A stretch of DNA of 64,000 bases from Sphingobium sp. AP50 (GCF_900109095.1 NZ_FNYZ01000014.1:99985-163984), one strand, 5' to 3'. Shown: positions 18,480-29,034, counted from the first letter of the stretch. Made by a program: numbers and translations. The notes: generated from the letters alone by a model not told the origin.

Positions 18480-19301
18480 ATGAGCACGATCACCACCAAA
18501 GATGGTACCAAGATTTTCTACAAGGATTGGGGATCGGGCCAGCCCATAACGTTTTCGCATGGATGGCCGCTCGCAGCTGACGCCTGGGACCATCAGATGA
18601 TGTTTTTCGGTGCGCGAGGTTATCGTGTGATTGCACATGATCGGCGCGGTCACGGGCGTTCGGACCAGACTTGGGACGGCAACAATATGGACCAGTATGC
18701 CGACGATCTGGCGGAACTTATCGAAGCGCTTGACCTGCGCGACGTCATTATGATCGGCCATTCGACCGGCGGCGGCGAAGTTGCCCGCTATATCGGGCGG
18801 CACGGAACGGCAAGGGTCGCCAAGGCGGTTCTGCTCGGCGCCGTGCCTCCAATCATGTTGAAAAGCGAAAGCAATCCCGAGGGGACGCCCCTCGAGGTTT
18901 TTGACAATATCCGCGCGGGCACGCTCGCCGACCGGGCAAGCTTCTTCAAGGAATTGTCGGTGCCTTTCTACGGATTCAACCGCGAGGGCGTGAAGGTCGC
19001 CGAAGGCTTGCGCGACACTTTCGAACTGATGGGTGTTCAAGCGGGTGTAAAGGCGGCCTTCGATTGCATCTATGAGTTCTCGCAGACCGACTTCACCGAG
19101 GATCTGAAGAAAATGACGATCCCGACCCTCGTCGCCCACGGCGAAGACGATCAGATCGTGCCGATCGCTGCCTCCGCCCACAAGACAATCAAGCTTGTCC
19201 CGAACGGCACATTGAAAACATATCCCGGCGGATCCCACGGCTTAGCCCAGGTTTCGCCTGATGCCTTCAATCAGGACGTGCTCGACTTTATCAAAAGCTG
19301 A
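18480..19301 (+). CDS. Alpha/beta-fold hydrolase, cofactor-free haloperoxidase type
   Basis: 273 residues from the second of two adjacent ATGs (18477 and 18480), chosen for its spacing from AAGGAG. The oxyanion segment is SHGWPLAADAWDHQ, the nucleophile Ser sits in GHSTGGGE near residue 98, the acid is in VAHGEDDQIVP and the His in GGSHGL. This is the pattern of non-haem chloroperoxidases/esterases. In vivo such proteins are usually esterases or lactonases; haloperoxidase activity is a side reaction. It stands alone and is followed by a stem-loop terminator. Confidence 0.9.
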   Translation: MSTITTKDGTKIFYKDWGSGQPITFSHGWPLAADAWDHQMMFFGARGYRVIAHDRRGHGRSDQTWDGNNMDQYADDLAELIEALDLRDVIMIGHSTGGGEVARYIGRHGTARVAKAVLLGAVPPIMLKSESNPEGTPLEVFDNIRAGTLADRASFFKELSVPFYGFNREGVKVAEGLRDTFELMGVQAGVKAAFDCIYEFSQTDFTEDLKKMTIPTLVAHGEDDQIVPIAASAHKTIKLVPNGTLKTYPGGSHGLAQVSPDAFNQDVLDFIKS

Positions 19302-19312
19302 ACACCGTTCCG

Positions 19313-19344
19313 GGGGCGCTGTGCCGTGCTCGGACAGCGCCTCC
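19313..19344 (+). terminator. Stem-loop after the alpha/beta hydrolase
   Basis: GGCGCTGT at 19315-19322 pairs with ACAGCGCC at 19334-19341, with an inner CCG/CGG pairing. It lies 12 bases after the stop codon. No long T-run follows, so it may be a weak or Rho-assisted terminator. Confidence 0.5.
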
Positions 19345-19523
19345 TGCCTGACAAGCGACCGATCGTTCAAGCAATACGGCATGCCAAATAGGAAGCAGAG
19401 GACAAGTCAAAGCGCCTGCGCTTTTGACGTATCGATCTTCACACGATCTGACGCAAACTTACCGACCGACAGCGAACTTCAGGGTTCAGCGACGCTAGGT
19501 AGCTGACCTCCGATATCATCGCT

Positions 19524-22500
19524 CTAGCGACGCCAGCGCCAGAACCCAGATCTGCGGGTATGGTCGACCTTATAGGCAAGCCGCGCGGGAACGATGAGTT
19601 GAACGGTTGTCCCGGTGGATGGTCCGCTATCGATGTTAAGCCTCCCGCCGATACGGATGGCGCGTTCCCGCATGCCACTGAGCCCGAAATGACCTTCGCG
19701 TCCCCCGTGAACCAGAACCTCCTCGTCGATTCCAACGCCATCGTCGGCTACCGTGATCTCCAGCCAGTCCGGTGAATATTTGACTGTGGCCCGGATATTG
19801 CTGGCTTGCGCGTGACGCGCAGCATTTCGGAACGCCTCGCCTGCAACTAGGCTAGCCTCCTCGGCAACCAACTGCGTGAGAAGGCGCTCTTCGCCTTCGG
19901 TATCGACGCAAATTTGCACATCTTCGGCTACAGGCGACCCACTTGCAATTTCTTCAATCTGGCGATGCAGAGCAACGGTGCGCGCGCGCTTCAATCCCGC
20001 AACATGCTCGCGTCCGACGGCGAGCGCGCGTTCGGTCTCGTCCAGCACGCTAGCGATCGCGTCGCGAGTGGGCATATCGATGCTGGGGCGAAGCGAAAGG
20101 CCATGAACGCGTATGATAAGAGCTTGCACGCTTTGCAGCAGGGTGTCGTGAAGGTCCTGGGCGATACGTTCTCGTTCGTGAAGTTGCGTCTCCATTCGCT
20201 GCCGTATGCGGTTCGCCATGTAGTGAAGGCGGAGTTTATATAGGACGGTAATTAGCAAGAGCGCTGCCACAATGCACAACGCCTTGAACAACCAGCCTTG
20301 TAAGAAAGTCGGCGCGATCGTGAATGTCGTCTCTGCTGCCACGGTGCTCCATGCCCCATTGCGATCAGCGGCAATGACGCGGAAGTGATACGTACCGGGG
20401 CTGAGCGCGGTATAGGTAGCGCTTCTGCTCGTCCCCCCGTCCACCCAGACATTATCGACGTTCGACAAGGTGTACCGAAAGCGCATGCGCTGGGGATCGG
20501 CATAGCGATAGGCGGTGAACCGGATTTCGACCCGTGTGGTGCCGCTCGGGAGACGTATAGCGGTAGGAGCCGGGCCGAATACACTGCGGGCGCGTATCTG
20601 GGTGATGACAGCGGTCGGCGGTGCAGTTGCGTTGGTGCCACGCGCCGGGTCGAAGCGCGCGAGGCCGCCGCTCGTCATAACCCATACGCGTCCTTCTGCA
20701 TCCGAAGCTAAACTATTCACGTTCCAGAAGACCGCGTTGCCCGGGATGCCGTCGGCCGAATCGTACAGATGCACGGGCGGCTTGAAATTCCGGTCGCCAA
20801 ACGCCCGGTCGAGGTCGGCTGTCCGAAGCCGCGCAACACCATTGATACCCTGCACCCAGGTGTCGTCTCGTGTTTCGGCAATCCCGGACACGAAGGTGAG
20901 CCATGGAAAGCGGTCGCGAGAGAGGAACGTGAACCGCCGTCCGTCATACCGCAACAATCCGCGATCGCCGCCCAGATAGAGATGGCGCGTGCCTTGAAAG
21001 ACGACCTCTGCGAAACCCACCGGAAGTTGGCCTTGGCTCAGCAAAAGGGTTGACTGGTCACCATTCGAGCGGAACAGCCCGACACGGCCGATGTAGACGT
21101 AAACGCCTCCTTGGTGATCGGCTGCGAGTGTGAGGTTAGCGGTGTGCTCGGTGTACTTCCCAAAATCTACCGTCCTCGCGCCAGCCGGACCTAGAAGCTT
21201 CAGTCGTGAATAGTCTGAGACCCACAAACGCCCGCGGCTGTCCTCAACGCAATGCAACACATTCGACGTGCCGAACGCCGTAGTGTCCACGAGCGATAGG
21301 GCTGGACGCGACGAACCACCGGCGATGGTCAGGCGCTTGCCTGGTGCGGGAACCCACAGTCCGCCCGTCGAAGCGGGACAGAAGCTCGCTTTATAAGGAA
21401 GCACGAAGGATCGCTTCAAAAGTGCGCCTTCGGGCGTGATAGAGAAGATCGTCTCATGTTCGCGCAGCCACACTGTTCCAAGGCCGTCGCGCACTGCTGA
21501 ATGGTCGAAATTGATTCCCTCGCGGCCCACCAGCTCGGTCGGGACATCGAAAGCGGTCTTGGCGAGCCGCTCAAGTCCCGCCTTGCCCGCTAGCCAGAGC
21601 CCGTTCTCACGGTCAACAAACGCGGAGAAACCATAACTGACTTCGCCCCGCTCAAACGGCGACGCTCCAACCAGGCGCCACGGAAATTCCTTCGAATGGG
21701 TCCGTTCGAAGCGATCGATTTTCCCCGAGCCGTCTCCCAGCCAAAGGGCTCCGGACCGATCGAACGCAAGAAGCGCAAGCGACGATACCGCCATCTTGAA
21801 CTCGCTACCAGCGATGCGAACGATGCCGCCATCAGATTGGGCCGTCCATTGCGTAAGCACGCCCTTCGACCACAGCCACAACTCTCCGCGCGGCGAGACT
21901 GCGACGTGCGCGTCAATCGAAGTCGCCATCACCGTTTCTACAGATTTGCGGCCAGCGCGAAGGACCTTGAGCTTCCCATCGAGAACGTAGACGAGCGATC
22001 CGTTGCGAGCCACGACGAAGCTGGTTCCGCCCAAGCCCAGCAACTTATCTTTGGCAACAGCGATCCAGCGCTCGCCGTCCAGTCGGTAGATTGTCACAAT
22101 ATGACCACTCGCCGCCATGTACCAGCCGGTTCCGTCCGGGCCGCGAGCCATAAAGAAAGCCGTTCCCGGCAAACTTTGGACACGGGTCGTTCCGTCGTGG
22201 CGGCGTAGCGACAGTCCGCCATAATCGTGACCGACCCATAGGTCTCCATCAGGGGTGGCTAACAGCGTAACCACAGCTTCAGCGAGGGACGGCGACGCCC
22301 GCGGGGTCGGGATGCGTTCGAAGTTTACGCCATCGTACCGGTACAGGCCTCCAGCCGAGGCGATCCAGATAGCACCGGGCCCGTCCTGCGTAATCGTCCT
22401 TATGGAGGAAGGCGCACCATCACGCTTCGCGAGCGAGGATTTTGCCCAGCCTGGTAGCGTGTCGGGTGTTGACGAATCCGCAGCCAAACCGCCGGTCACC

Positions 22501-22595
22501 CCGATGAACAGAGTAACAAAGAGCAAAGTAGCCAGGCGCCAGACGGCCAAGCCTCTTTGCCGGGACCTAGCCCTCCCTTCGCTGACGTACGGCAT
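19524..22595 (-). CDS. Two-component sensor kinase with beta-propeller sensor and Y_Y_Y domain
   Basis: 1023 residues. A signal/anchor (about 15-40) is followed by a periplasmic region of two-component propeller blades (WIASAGGLYRYDGVNFERI, WVGHDYGGLSLR), a Y_Y_Y domain near residues 680-745 (RFRYTLSNVDNVWVDGG ... PGTYHFRVIA) and one membrane segment (LFKALCIVAALLLITVLY). The cytoplasmic HisKA_3 domain has the H-box ERIAQDLHDTLLQSVQ, then a HATPase_c ends it (NAARHAQASN, DDGVGID, GLSGMRERA). HisKA_3 kinases signal to NarL/LuxR-type regulators. No such regulator is adjacent, so it is an orphan unless it uses the FixJ-type protein at 39097. Confidence 0.92.
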   Translation of the reverse strand: MPYVSEGRARSRQRGLAVWRLATLLFVTLFIGVTGGLAADSSTPDTLPGWAKSSLAKRDGAPSSIRTITQDGPGAIWIASAGGLYRYDGVNFERIPTPRASPSLAEAVVTLLATPDGDLWVGHDYGGLSLRRHDGTTRVQSLPGTAFFMARGPDGTGWYMAASGHIVTIYRLDGERWIAVAKDKLLGLGGTSFVVARNGSLVYVLDGKLKVLRAGRKSVETVMATSIDAHVAVSPRGELWLWSKGVLTQWTAQSDGGIVRIAGSEFKMAVSSLALLAFDRSGALWLGDGSGKIDRFERTHSKEFPWRLVGASPFERGEVSYGFSAFVDRENGLWLAGKAGLERLAKTAFDVPTELVGREGINFDHSAVRDGLGTVWLREHETIFSITPEGALLKRSFVLPYKASFCPASTGGLWVPAPGKRLTIAGGSSRPALSLVDTTAFGTSNVLHCVEDSRGRLWVSDYSRLKLLGPAGARTVDFGKYTEHTANLTLAADHQGGVYVYIGRVGLFRSNGDQSTLLLSQGQLPVGFAEVVFQGTRHLYLGGDRGLLRYDGRRFTFLSRDRFPWLTFVSGIAETRDDTWVQGINGVARLRTADLDRAFGDRNFKPPVHLYDSADGIPGNAVFWNVNSLASDAEGRVWVMTSGGLARFDPARGTNATAPPTAVITQIRARSVFGPAPTAIRLPSGTTRVEIRFTAYRYADPQRMRFRYTLSNVDNVWVDGGTSRSATYTALSPGTYHFRVIAADRNGAWSTVAAETTFTIAPTFLQGWLFKALCIVAALLLITVLYKLRLHYMANRIRQRMETQLHERERIAQDLHDTLLQSVQALIIRVHGLSLRPSIDMPTRDAIASVLDETERALAVGREHVAGLKRARTVALHRQIEEIASGSPVAEDVQICVDTEGEERLLTQLVAEEASLVAGEAFRNAARHAQASNIRATVKYSPDWLEITVADDGVGIDEEVLVHGGREGHFGLSGMRERAIRIGGRLNIDSGPSTGTTVQLIVPARLAYKVDHTRRSGFWRWRR

Positions 22596-22930
22596 TCGCG
22601 TCTCCCCCGCGCAACAGGTTCGGGGTGCCCTTCGGAAATCGGACAGACGCGAGTGTAATCAGAATAACACGAATAGGAGCCAGCCCGCTACTGGGCCTTA
22701 CATCCACGCTGATCCATAAGCATGATTCAGTATCAGCGCACAGCCCAGCCTGATAAAATGAAACTCCTCAGGTTATGATGGGCCGTCCTCATCGCATACG
22801 AACGAAGACAGAGAATAACAAATGAGTCAATCTCATCTCCGCAAGACTACCGCACAGAAGCTAGCGCACACATGGTAACACATTGGAGCTTCGGACCAGC
22901 CTATCACTTGCGTTTCAATTCAGATCGAAT
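22596..22930. other. 335-base intergenic region
   Basis: Lies between the start of the sensor kinase and the stop of the RND outer-membrane gene, both on the minus strand. I see no gene. A poor match to the shared operator (CATACGAACGAAG near 22796) is about 200 bases from the kinase start and is not counted. Confidence 0.5.
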
Positions 22931-24364
22931 TTAGCGTGATGCGACATTCGTAGCCAAGTCCTTCTGCTCCCAACCACCGCCGAGTGCCTTAAACAGATCG
23001 ACTTGGAAAAATGCGATGCGGGCATCGGAAGCTGCAAGATCGGCCCGTGCGTCTGCCAGTGTTCGCTGGGCGTCGAGCACCGTCAGAAAGTCGATCGTTC
23101 CTTGCTTTTGCCGCGCCATGGAGACGTTCACCGCGCGCTGAGCCTCGCTGCGGGCGGCAACCAGGGCTTGGTGGCGATCAATCTCATGTGCATAAGCAGA
23201 CAGCGCCGTCTCCGTCTCTTCGAGCGCGGTGAGAACTGTCCCGTCGAAGGTGGCGAGCGAGGCCTGAGTATCAGCCCTGGCCCCAGCAATCTTCGCCCGC
23301 GTCGCCGCGATATTGGGGAAACTCCAGCTGATGAGCGGTCCCAGCAACCAGCGGAAAGGCCCACCCCCGAATACGTCGGAAAGCCCCGCGCTGGTCGTTC
23401 CGATTTGTCCGCCAAGCGAGATGTGCGGATAGAGGTCCGAGGTCGCGACACCGATCCGAGCCGTATCCGCAGCAAGGCGGCGCTCGGCGGCACGCACATC
23501 CGGACGGCGTGCAATCAGCTGCGCCCCGTCACCAATCGGAATCGGGCGCTCGATCTTGGGAAGCACTGTCGCATCTCTGATCGACTGGGGTAGGTCCTGC
23601 GGCGTGCGTCCCGTTAACGTCGCGAGCCGGAACAATGCACTGTCTCTCTCAGCCTCGAGCGGGGCCACATCCGCCTGCCGCTGATTGCGCAATGCCGTGA
23701 TGCGGATAAGGTCGAGGCGCTGCGAGCGACCCGCGTCGACCCGTGCTCCTGTCACTCGCACCGACCGGTCGAGAAGATCGACCGTTTCCTTGGCCACCGC
23801 GATCTGCTGCGCCGAAGCCGTCGCGTCGGCATAAGCCCGCACCGTGTCGGACACGACCGCGACTTGCACCGCATCGCGATCCGCCTCGGCCGCCTGCCAG
23901 TCACCGCGGGCGGCTTCCACGTTTCGCTTCACTCGTCCAAAGAGATCGACCTCATAAGAGACATCAAGCCCAAGGTCGGCGCTCCAGAACCGCCGGCCGG
24001 TCACAAAGCCCTGCTGGCTTGGCACCCGCTGATCGACAAGCGAAGCATTGATATTGGTTTGCGGCAAGCGGTCGCTTTTGGCACCCTTCAGATTGGCCCG
24101 CGCTTTCTCGAGCCGGGCCACCGCAACCCGTAAGTCGGTATTGGCCCGCAGCGCATCGACGATGAGCCCATTGAGGACCTCGTCATTGTACAGCCGCCAC
24201 CATTGGGCATCGACGGCGGCGTCCGCTGTCACACTTGGATTTCCAGCCCCGAGGAAAGGTTTTGCCGCGCTGGATGCGGTTTCGGGCCGGCGATAGTCGG
24301 GACCGGCAGCACATGCGGTCAGCGAAGCGCTCGCGAGGAGCATGACGAAGAGGGTCTTGGTCAT
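22931..24364 (-). CDS. RND efflux outer-membrane channel lipoprotein (OprM/NodT family)
   Basis: 477 residues with a lipoprotein signal (LLASASLTAC, lipobox Cys about residue 18) followed by AAGPDYRRPE, typical for the family. Two TolC-like repeats are visible, for example LRVAVARLEKARANLKGAKS and VARRPDVRAAERRLAADTARIGVATSDLYP-type segments. It forms the trimeric exit duct of the tripartite pump encoded just upstream. It is third gene of the operon, 11 bases after the permease. Confidence 0.94.
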   Translation of the reverse strand: MTKTLFVMLLASASLTACAAGPDYRRPETASSAAKPFLGAGNPSVTADAAVDAQWWRLYNDEVLNGLIVDALRANTDLRVAVARLEKARANLKGAKSDRLPQTNINASLVDQRVPSQQGFVTGRRFWSADLGLDVSYEVDLFGRVKRNVEAARGDWQAAEADRDAVQVAVVSDTVRAYADATASAQQIAVAKETVDLLDRSVRVTGARVDAGRSQRLDLIRITALRNQRQADVAPLEAERDSALFRLATLTGRTPQDLPQSIRDATVLPKIERPIPIGDGAQLIARRPDVRAAERRLAADTARIGVATSDLYPHISLGGQIGTTSAGLSDVFGGGPFRWLLGPLISWSFPNIAATRAKIAGARADTQASLATFDGTVLTALEETETALSAYAHEIDRHQALVAARSEAQRAVNVSMARQKQGTIDFLTVLDAQRTLADARADLAASDARIAFFQVDLFKALGGGWEQKDLATNVASR

Positions 24365-24375
24365 CGATCTGATCC

Positions 24376-27300
24376 TTATTCAGCGGGCTGAAGCGCAGCA
24401 GCGCCGTTCTTGCGGGCACACAGCTTGGCGAGGAAATCCTCGGCCGCGTTGCAGGCCGGGTGGTTAGAGAGGCGGTCGCCTAGCCCACGGCAGACGACGT
24501 AGAAGGTTGGCGCGAACAGCAAGCCGAAGCCGGTCACGCCGACCATGCCGAAGAAAACAGCAGTGCCGAGTGCTTGGCGAAGCTCCGCTCCTGCCCCGTC
24601 TGCTATGACAAGCGGAACGGCGCCAAGAATGAAGGCGAAGCTCGTCATCAGGATCGGACGGAGCCGCGTACGTGCTGCTTCGACTGCAGCTTCGATACAG
24701 CTCTTACCCTGCTCCTCGGCCTGCTTTGCGAATTCGACCACCAGGATCGAGTTTTTGGCCGCAAGCGCAATCAACACCACCAGGCCAATCTGGGTGAGGA
24801 CATTATTGTCCATCCCTCTCACGTTCACGCCGATCATCGCTGCGAATAGGCACATCGGCACGATCAGGATGATAGCGAGCGGCAGTGTCAGGCTTTCATA
24901 CTGCGCAGCGAGCACCAGGAAGACAAACAGCGTGGACATGGCGAACACGATGCCCGCCGTGTTGCCAGCGGTTTCCTGCTGATAGGCGATGCCCGTCCAC
25001 TCATGGTCGTAGCCCGCCGGCATTGCATCACCCAGTTTCTCCATGACCTGGAGAGACTGTCCGGTCGAGAAGCCCGCTGGCGTATCGCCATCGACTTCTA
25101 CGGCCGGCATCAGATTGTAGCGGACGACACGGTAAGGGCCGGTCTTGTCCCGGAAGGTCGAGACGGCGCCCACCGGCACCATGGCTCCCGAGTCCGATCG
25201 GGTCTTGAGGTTAGCGATATCCGCCACCGAATTGCGCGCTGACGCTTCTGCCTGCGCCGTCACTCGATACGTCCGGCCAAGGAGGTTGAAGTCGTTGACG
25301 AAGGACGAACCAAGATAATTCTGGAGAGTGGAGAGTACGCGCTCAGGCGGCACGCCCAGCATCGAGGCCTTGCGACGATCAACATCGGCGAAAATCCGCG
25401 GTGTTGCCGTCTCGAAGAAGGTATAAACCTGCTTCACTCCCTCGGTCTTGTTGGCTTTCGTGATGAGGTCATTGGCGACTTGCGCGAGCTCCTTGTAGCT
25501 ACGGCCCTCGCGATCCTCGACCATCATGCGATAGCCGCCAGCATTGCCGATGCCCTGGATGAGCGGCGGCGGCACCAAAAGTACGCGCGCATCGCGGTAA
25601 CCGGCCACCGCCTTACCGGCCTGCTCCATGATGCCGGCGTAGGTCACACCCTCCTTCCTGCGCTCATCGAAGCTGTTGAAGGGGAAGTAGATTGCGGCCG
25701 AGTTTGGTGCGGCTGTCTGGGATGGGCCATCAAATCCGGCGAACATCACCGCGCCGCGCAATCCTTTCACCGGCAAGATCTTGGCGGCGACATCACGCGT
25801 CACTGCATCCGTCCGCTCCAGGGATGAACCCGAAGGCAGCTGGATTACGGCGAGGAAGAAGCCCTGATCCTGCGCAGGTATGAAACCTGAGGGCGTGACG
25901 GTAAACATCGCGACCGTCGCTCCGATCAGTGCAACGTAGGCGACAAGCATCTTCTTGGGCTGCTGCACCAGATAATGAGTGAGCCTCGCATAGCGATCAC
26001 TCAGGCGTTCGAAGGCATTGTTGAATGCATCGGCACCCCGCCTTGCCCACCGTCGGACAAGACTGTCATTCCCCGAAGCATGCTCGCTTTTGGGCTTGAG
26101 CAGGATCCCGGCGAGCGCCGGCGACAAGGTCAGCGAGAGGACAAGCGAGAAGATCGTGGCCGACGAGATGGTCACGGCAAATTGCTTGTAAAAGGCACCC
26201 GACAAGCCTGTCAGGAAAAGGGTCGGCACGAACACCGCACACAGGACCAGCACGATTGCAACGAGCGCGGTCGAAACCTCGTCCATCGATATCCGTGCCG
26301 CCTCCTTCGGGCTGAGGCCCCGCTCCATATTGCGTTCGACATTTTCGACGACGACGATCGCATCATCTACGACAATGCCGATCGCGAGCACCATGCCAAA
26401 CAGCGAAAGCGTATTCAGCGAATAGCCGGCCGCAGCAAGTACCGCGAGACTGCCCAGCAGCGACACAGGGATGGCGATGATCGGAATGACCGCCGCGCGC
26501 CAGCTCTGCAGGAAAATCAAGATAACGAGGACGACCAGCACCACGGCCTCGCCGAGCGTATGGTAGACCGCATCGATCGATTGGCTGATGAACTCGGTTG
26601 GGTTGTAGATGATCTTGTACTCAAGACCTTGCGGAAACCGCTTGCCTAGCCGCTTCATCTCCGCCTGGACCGCGAGCGCCGACGATAGGGCGTTGCCGCC
26701 CGGCCGCTGCAGCACTGCCATGATGACCGACGGCTTGTTCGAGAGATAGGCGTTGGTACCATAGTCAGCGGCCCCAAGTTCGACCCGGGCGACGTCGGCG
26801 ACGCGAACCTGATGCCCGTCTGCGTCGGTACGGATGACTACATCGGAGAATTGCTGCGGATCGGAAAGCCGACCAAGCGTCTCGACGCCGACCTGATACG
26901 CATTATGCTGGTTGTAGGGTGGTGCGCCGACCGCACCGGCTGCAACCTGGACGTTCTGCGCGCGAAGCGCGCCAACGATCTCGTCGGCAGTGAGGTTTAG
27001 GGCTGCGGCGCGGCCCGGATCAATCCAGATCCGCATCGCATAATCACGAGCGCCGTAGATATTTACGTCGCCAACACCCTCAATGCGAGCCAGACGGTCG
27101 CGCACCTGGGTCAATGCGTAATTGGAAACATAATCCGGTTTCAGCGACGCATCCGGTGACAGAACGTTGATCGCCATCAGAAAGTTTGGAGCGGTTTTGC
27201 GTGTCACGACTCCTAGTCGCTGAACTTCCTCAGGAAGTCGCGGCGTGGCAACGGCCACCCGATTTTGCACCAGTACCTGCGCTGAATCGAGATCAGTGCC

Positions 27301-27594
27301 GATCTTGAAGGTCACGGTGATGGTCACCTTCCCGTCGCCGGTGGACTGCGAGCTCATGTAGAGCATGTCCTCAACGCCGTTGATTTCCTGCTCGATCGGC
27401 GAGGCGATTGTTTCAGCGACGGTTTCGGCCGACGCGCCAGGATATTGTGCGGTCACCGTCACGGTCGGCGGCACGATGTCGGGATATTGCGAGATCGGCA
27501 GAGCGAAATAGGCAAGCGCGCCAATGACGGTGATGAGCACAGCAATGACGGCAGCAAAGATCGGCCGATCGATAAAGAAGCGGGAAAAGCGCAT
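24376..27594 (-). CDS. RND multidrug efflux permease (HAE1 family)
   Basis: 1072 residues from MRFSRFFIDRPIFAAV; a start seven codons earlier is possible, but AAGGA lies 8 bases before this ATG. Twelve membrane segments and the HAE1 hallmarks are seen: QYPDIVPPTVTV, GIVVDDAIVVVENVERNM (the Asp pair of the proton relay), GFIPAQDQGFF, and AAKNSILVVEFAKQ in the second half. It pumps hydrophobic drugs out, driven by protons, as a trimer with the adaptor and outer-membrane channel. The adaptor sequence places the pump nearest MexEF-OprN types, which answer to electrophilic compounds. Confidence 0.95.
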   Translation of the reverse strand: MRFSRFFIDRPIFAAVIAVLITVIGALAYFALPISQYPDIVPPTVTVTAQYPGASAETVAETIASPIEQEINGVEDMLYMSSQSTGDGKVTITVTFKIGTDLDSAQVLVQNRVAVATPRLPEEVQRLGVVTRKTAPNFLMAINVLSPDASLKPDYVSNYALTQVRDRLARIEGVGDVNIYGARDYAMRIWIDPGRAAALNLTADEIVGALRAQNVQVAAGAVGAPPYNQHNAYQVGVETLGRLSDPQQFSDVVIRTDADGHQVRVADVARVELGAADYGTNAYLSNKPSVIMAVLQRPGGNALSSALAVQAEMKRLGKRFPQGLEYKIIYNPTEFISQSIDAVYHTLGEAVVLVVLVILIFLQSWRAAVIPIIAIPVSLLGSLAVLAAAGYSLNTLSLFGMVLAIGIVVDDAIVVVENVERNMERGLSPKEAARISMDEVSTALVAIVLVLCAVFVPTLFLTGLSGAFYKQFAVTISSATIFSLVLSLTLSPALAGILLKPKSEHASGNDSLVRRWARRGADAFNNAFERLSDRYARLTHYLVQQPKKMLVAYVALIGATVAMFTVTPSGFIPAQDQGFFLAVIQLPSGSSLERTDAVTRDVAAKILPVKGLRGAVMFAGFDGPSQTAAPNSAAIYFPFNSFDERRKEGVTYAGIMEQAGKAVAGYRDARVLLVPPPLIQGIGNAGGYRMMVEDREGRSYKELAQVANDLITKANKTEGVKQVYTFFETATPRIFADVDRRKASMLGVPPERVLSTLQNYLGSSFVNDFNLLGRTYRVTAQAEASARNSVADIANLKTRSDSGAMVPVGAVSTFRDKTGPYRVVRYNLMPAVEVDGDTPAGFSTGQSLQVMEKLGDAMPAGYDHEWTGIAYQQETAGNTAGIVFAMSTLFVFLVLAAQYESLTLPLAIILIVPMCLFAAMIGVNVRGMDNNVLTQIGLVVLIALAAKNSILVVEFAKQAEEQGKSCIEAAVEAARTRLRPILMTSFAFILGAVPLVIADGAGAELRQALGTAVFFGMVGVTGFGLLFAPTFYVVCRGLGDRLSNHPACNAAEDFLAKLCARKNGAAALQPAE

Positions 27595-27693
27595 GGCTCC
27601 AATCCTTCGATGCAAGAGAGGGTGGTCCCCGGCCGCAGGAGACGGGCCAAGGACCAGTGGGCGGGTCGGCCTTGCCGCCCCACCCGGACTGGA

Positions 27694-28947
27694 TCACGTG
27701 GCGAAGGAGGCCTGCGCCGCGACGGGAATGCTCGAGTTTGGCGATAGCGGTGCTGCCTCAGGCATGACTTTTCCACGCGTAGCGGTCACCTTGGAGCCCG
27801 GCGTCGCCGACTGCATGCCCGCGATGACGACCTGGTCGGAACTTGAAAGACCCGTTCGGATGATACGAAGGCCGTCGACCAGTGCGCCGACCGTCACCTG
27901 CTTTGTGACTACCGTTCCGTCAGCACCAACAACCAGAACCGTCTTGCGCGCTTGATCCGTTTGGATCGACGTATCCGGTATGAGCAGCACCCGTGCATGC
28001 CCGCCAGCAGCGAGGCGCATGTTGCCGAACATACCGGGCGTCAGGAAATTCTTAGGGTTCGCAATCGTCGCGCGGCCGCGGATCGTTCCTGAGCTCGGAT
28101 TGAGGCCATTATCGGTGAAATCGAGCTTGCCCTGCCACTTATAGCCCGTTTCATCCTGAAGGCGGATTTCGACAGCGGTCGCAGGTTCGCCGTTCTCGCG
28201 AGCTCGTTTGGTCTTGAGAAAGAGCGCTTCGGACGCGTCGAATGAAAAGTAGATCGGATCCTGTGCGTTGATGGTCGTCAGGAGGCTGCCTGTATTGGCT
28301 TCTCCCCCCGCTACCAGGTTACCCACATCAACCCGTCGATCCGAGATGCGGCCCGCGACCGGCGCCCGCACCTGGGTCCACTCGACCTCGAGCGCGCGTT
28401 GCCGCAGCCGCGCCTGGGCGCCTGCGAACGCGGCTTGTGCTGATTGCAGCTTAGCGCGCAGCGCGTCGATTTCACCGCCCGAGACGGCGTCGTCACCGGT
28501 CAGACGATCAACCCGGCCCAGGTCGGCTCTGGCGAGCGTGACTGCGCTTTGCGCACTCGCAACCGAAGCGCGTGCTTCGGCCTGGGCCGCAAGAAACGGA
28601 CGCTGGTCTATTGTGAAGAGCAGCTGGCCTTTCTGAACGATATCACCGTCGCGGAAATGCCTGGCCATTACTTGCCCAGAGACCCGCGGTCGCACCTCGA
28701 CGGTCTCGCTCGGCACGAAACGGCCGATATAGTCATCCCATTCGGTCACATCGCGAGAGAGCGGCACAGCGACGCTCACATTGGGGGGCGGCGCGGCAGC
28801 CACTGCCGGATCGCCGTGATCGGCAATCTTGAACCCAACGATTCCCACCACCGCGATCGGTATGAGGAGCAGGCTACGACGACGCCAGCTGCGGCCATCG
28901 CGGCGGCCGAAAAAGGCTTTCGCTTCGAAGTCGGGGATCATGTTCAT
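27694..28947 (-). CDS. RND efflux periplasmic adaptor (MexE-like)
   Basis: 417 residues: a short cytoplasmic N-terminus, one membrane anchor (LLLIPIAVVGIVGF) and then the adaptor domains. The family segment VTEWDDYIGRFVPSETVEVRPRVSG is split here by a hairpin; the lipoyl/barrel parts follow (DGDIVQKGQLLFTIDQRPF, TQVRAPVAGRISDRRVDVGN). It connects permease and outer-membrane channel in the periplasm. It is first gene of the efflux operon, with a shared operator copy about 94 bases upstream. A local TetR or LysR repressor is absent, so control may come wholly from that site. Confidence 0.93.
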   Translation of the reverse strand: MNMIPDFEAKAFFGRRDGRSWRRRSLLLIPIAVVGIVGFKIADHGDPAVAAAPPPNVSVAVPLSRDVTEWDDYIGRFVPSETVEVRPRVSGQVMARHFRDGDIVQKGQLLFTIDQRPFLAAQAEARASVASAQSAVTLARADLGRVDRLTGDDAVSGGEIDALRAKLQSAQAAFAGAQARLRQRALEVEWTQVRAPVAGRISDRRVDVGNLVAGGEANTGSLLTTINAQDPIYFSFDASEALFLKTKRARENGEPATAVEIRLQDETGYKWQGKLDFTDNGLNPSSGTIRGRATIANPKNFLTPGMFGNMRLAAGGHARVLLIPDTSIQTDQARKTVLVVGADGTVVTKQVTVGALVDGLRIIRTGLSSSDQVVIAGMQSATPGSKVTATRGKVMPEAAPLSPNSSIPVAAQASFAT

Positions 28948-29034
28948 GCGGATGGCCTCCCATCATCAAAATTGTGATGCAGGCATCATCGGCATTCTGA
29001 ATTGGGACGAAATCAGACGACGGGTTCAGCACCT

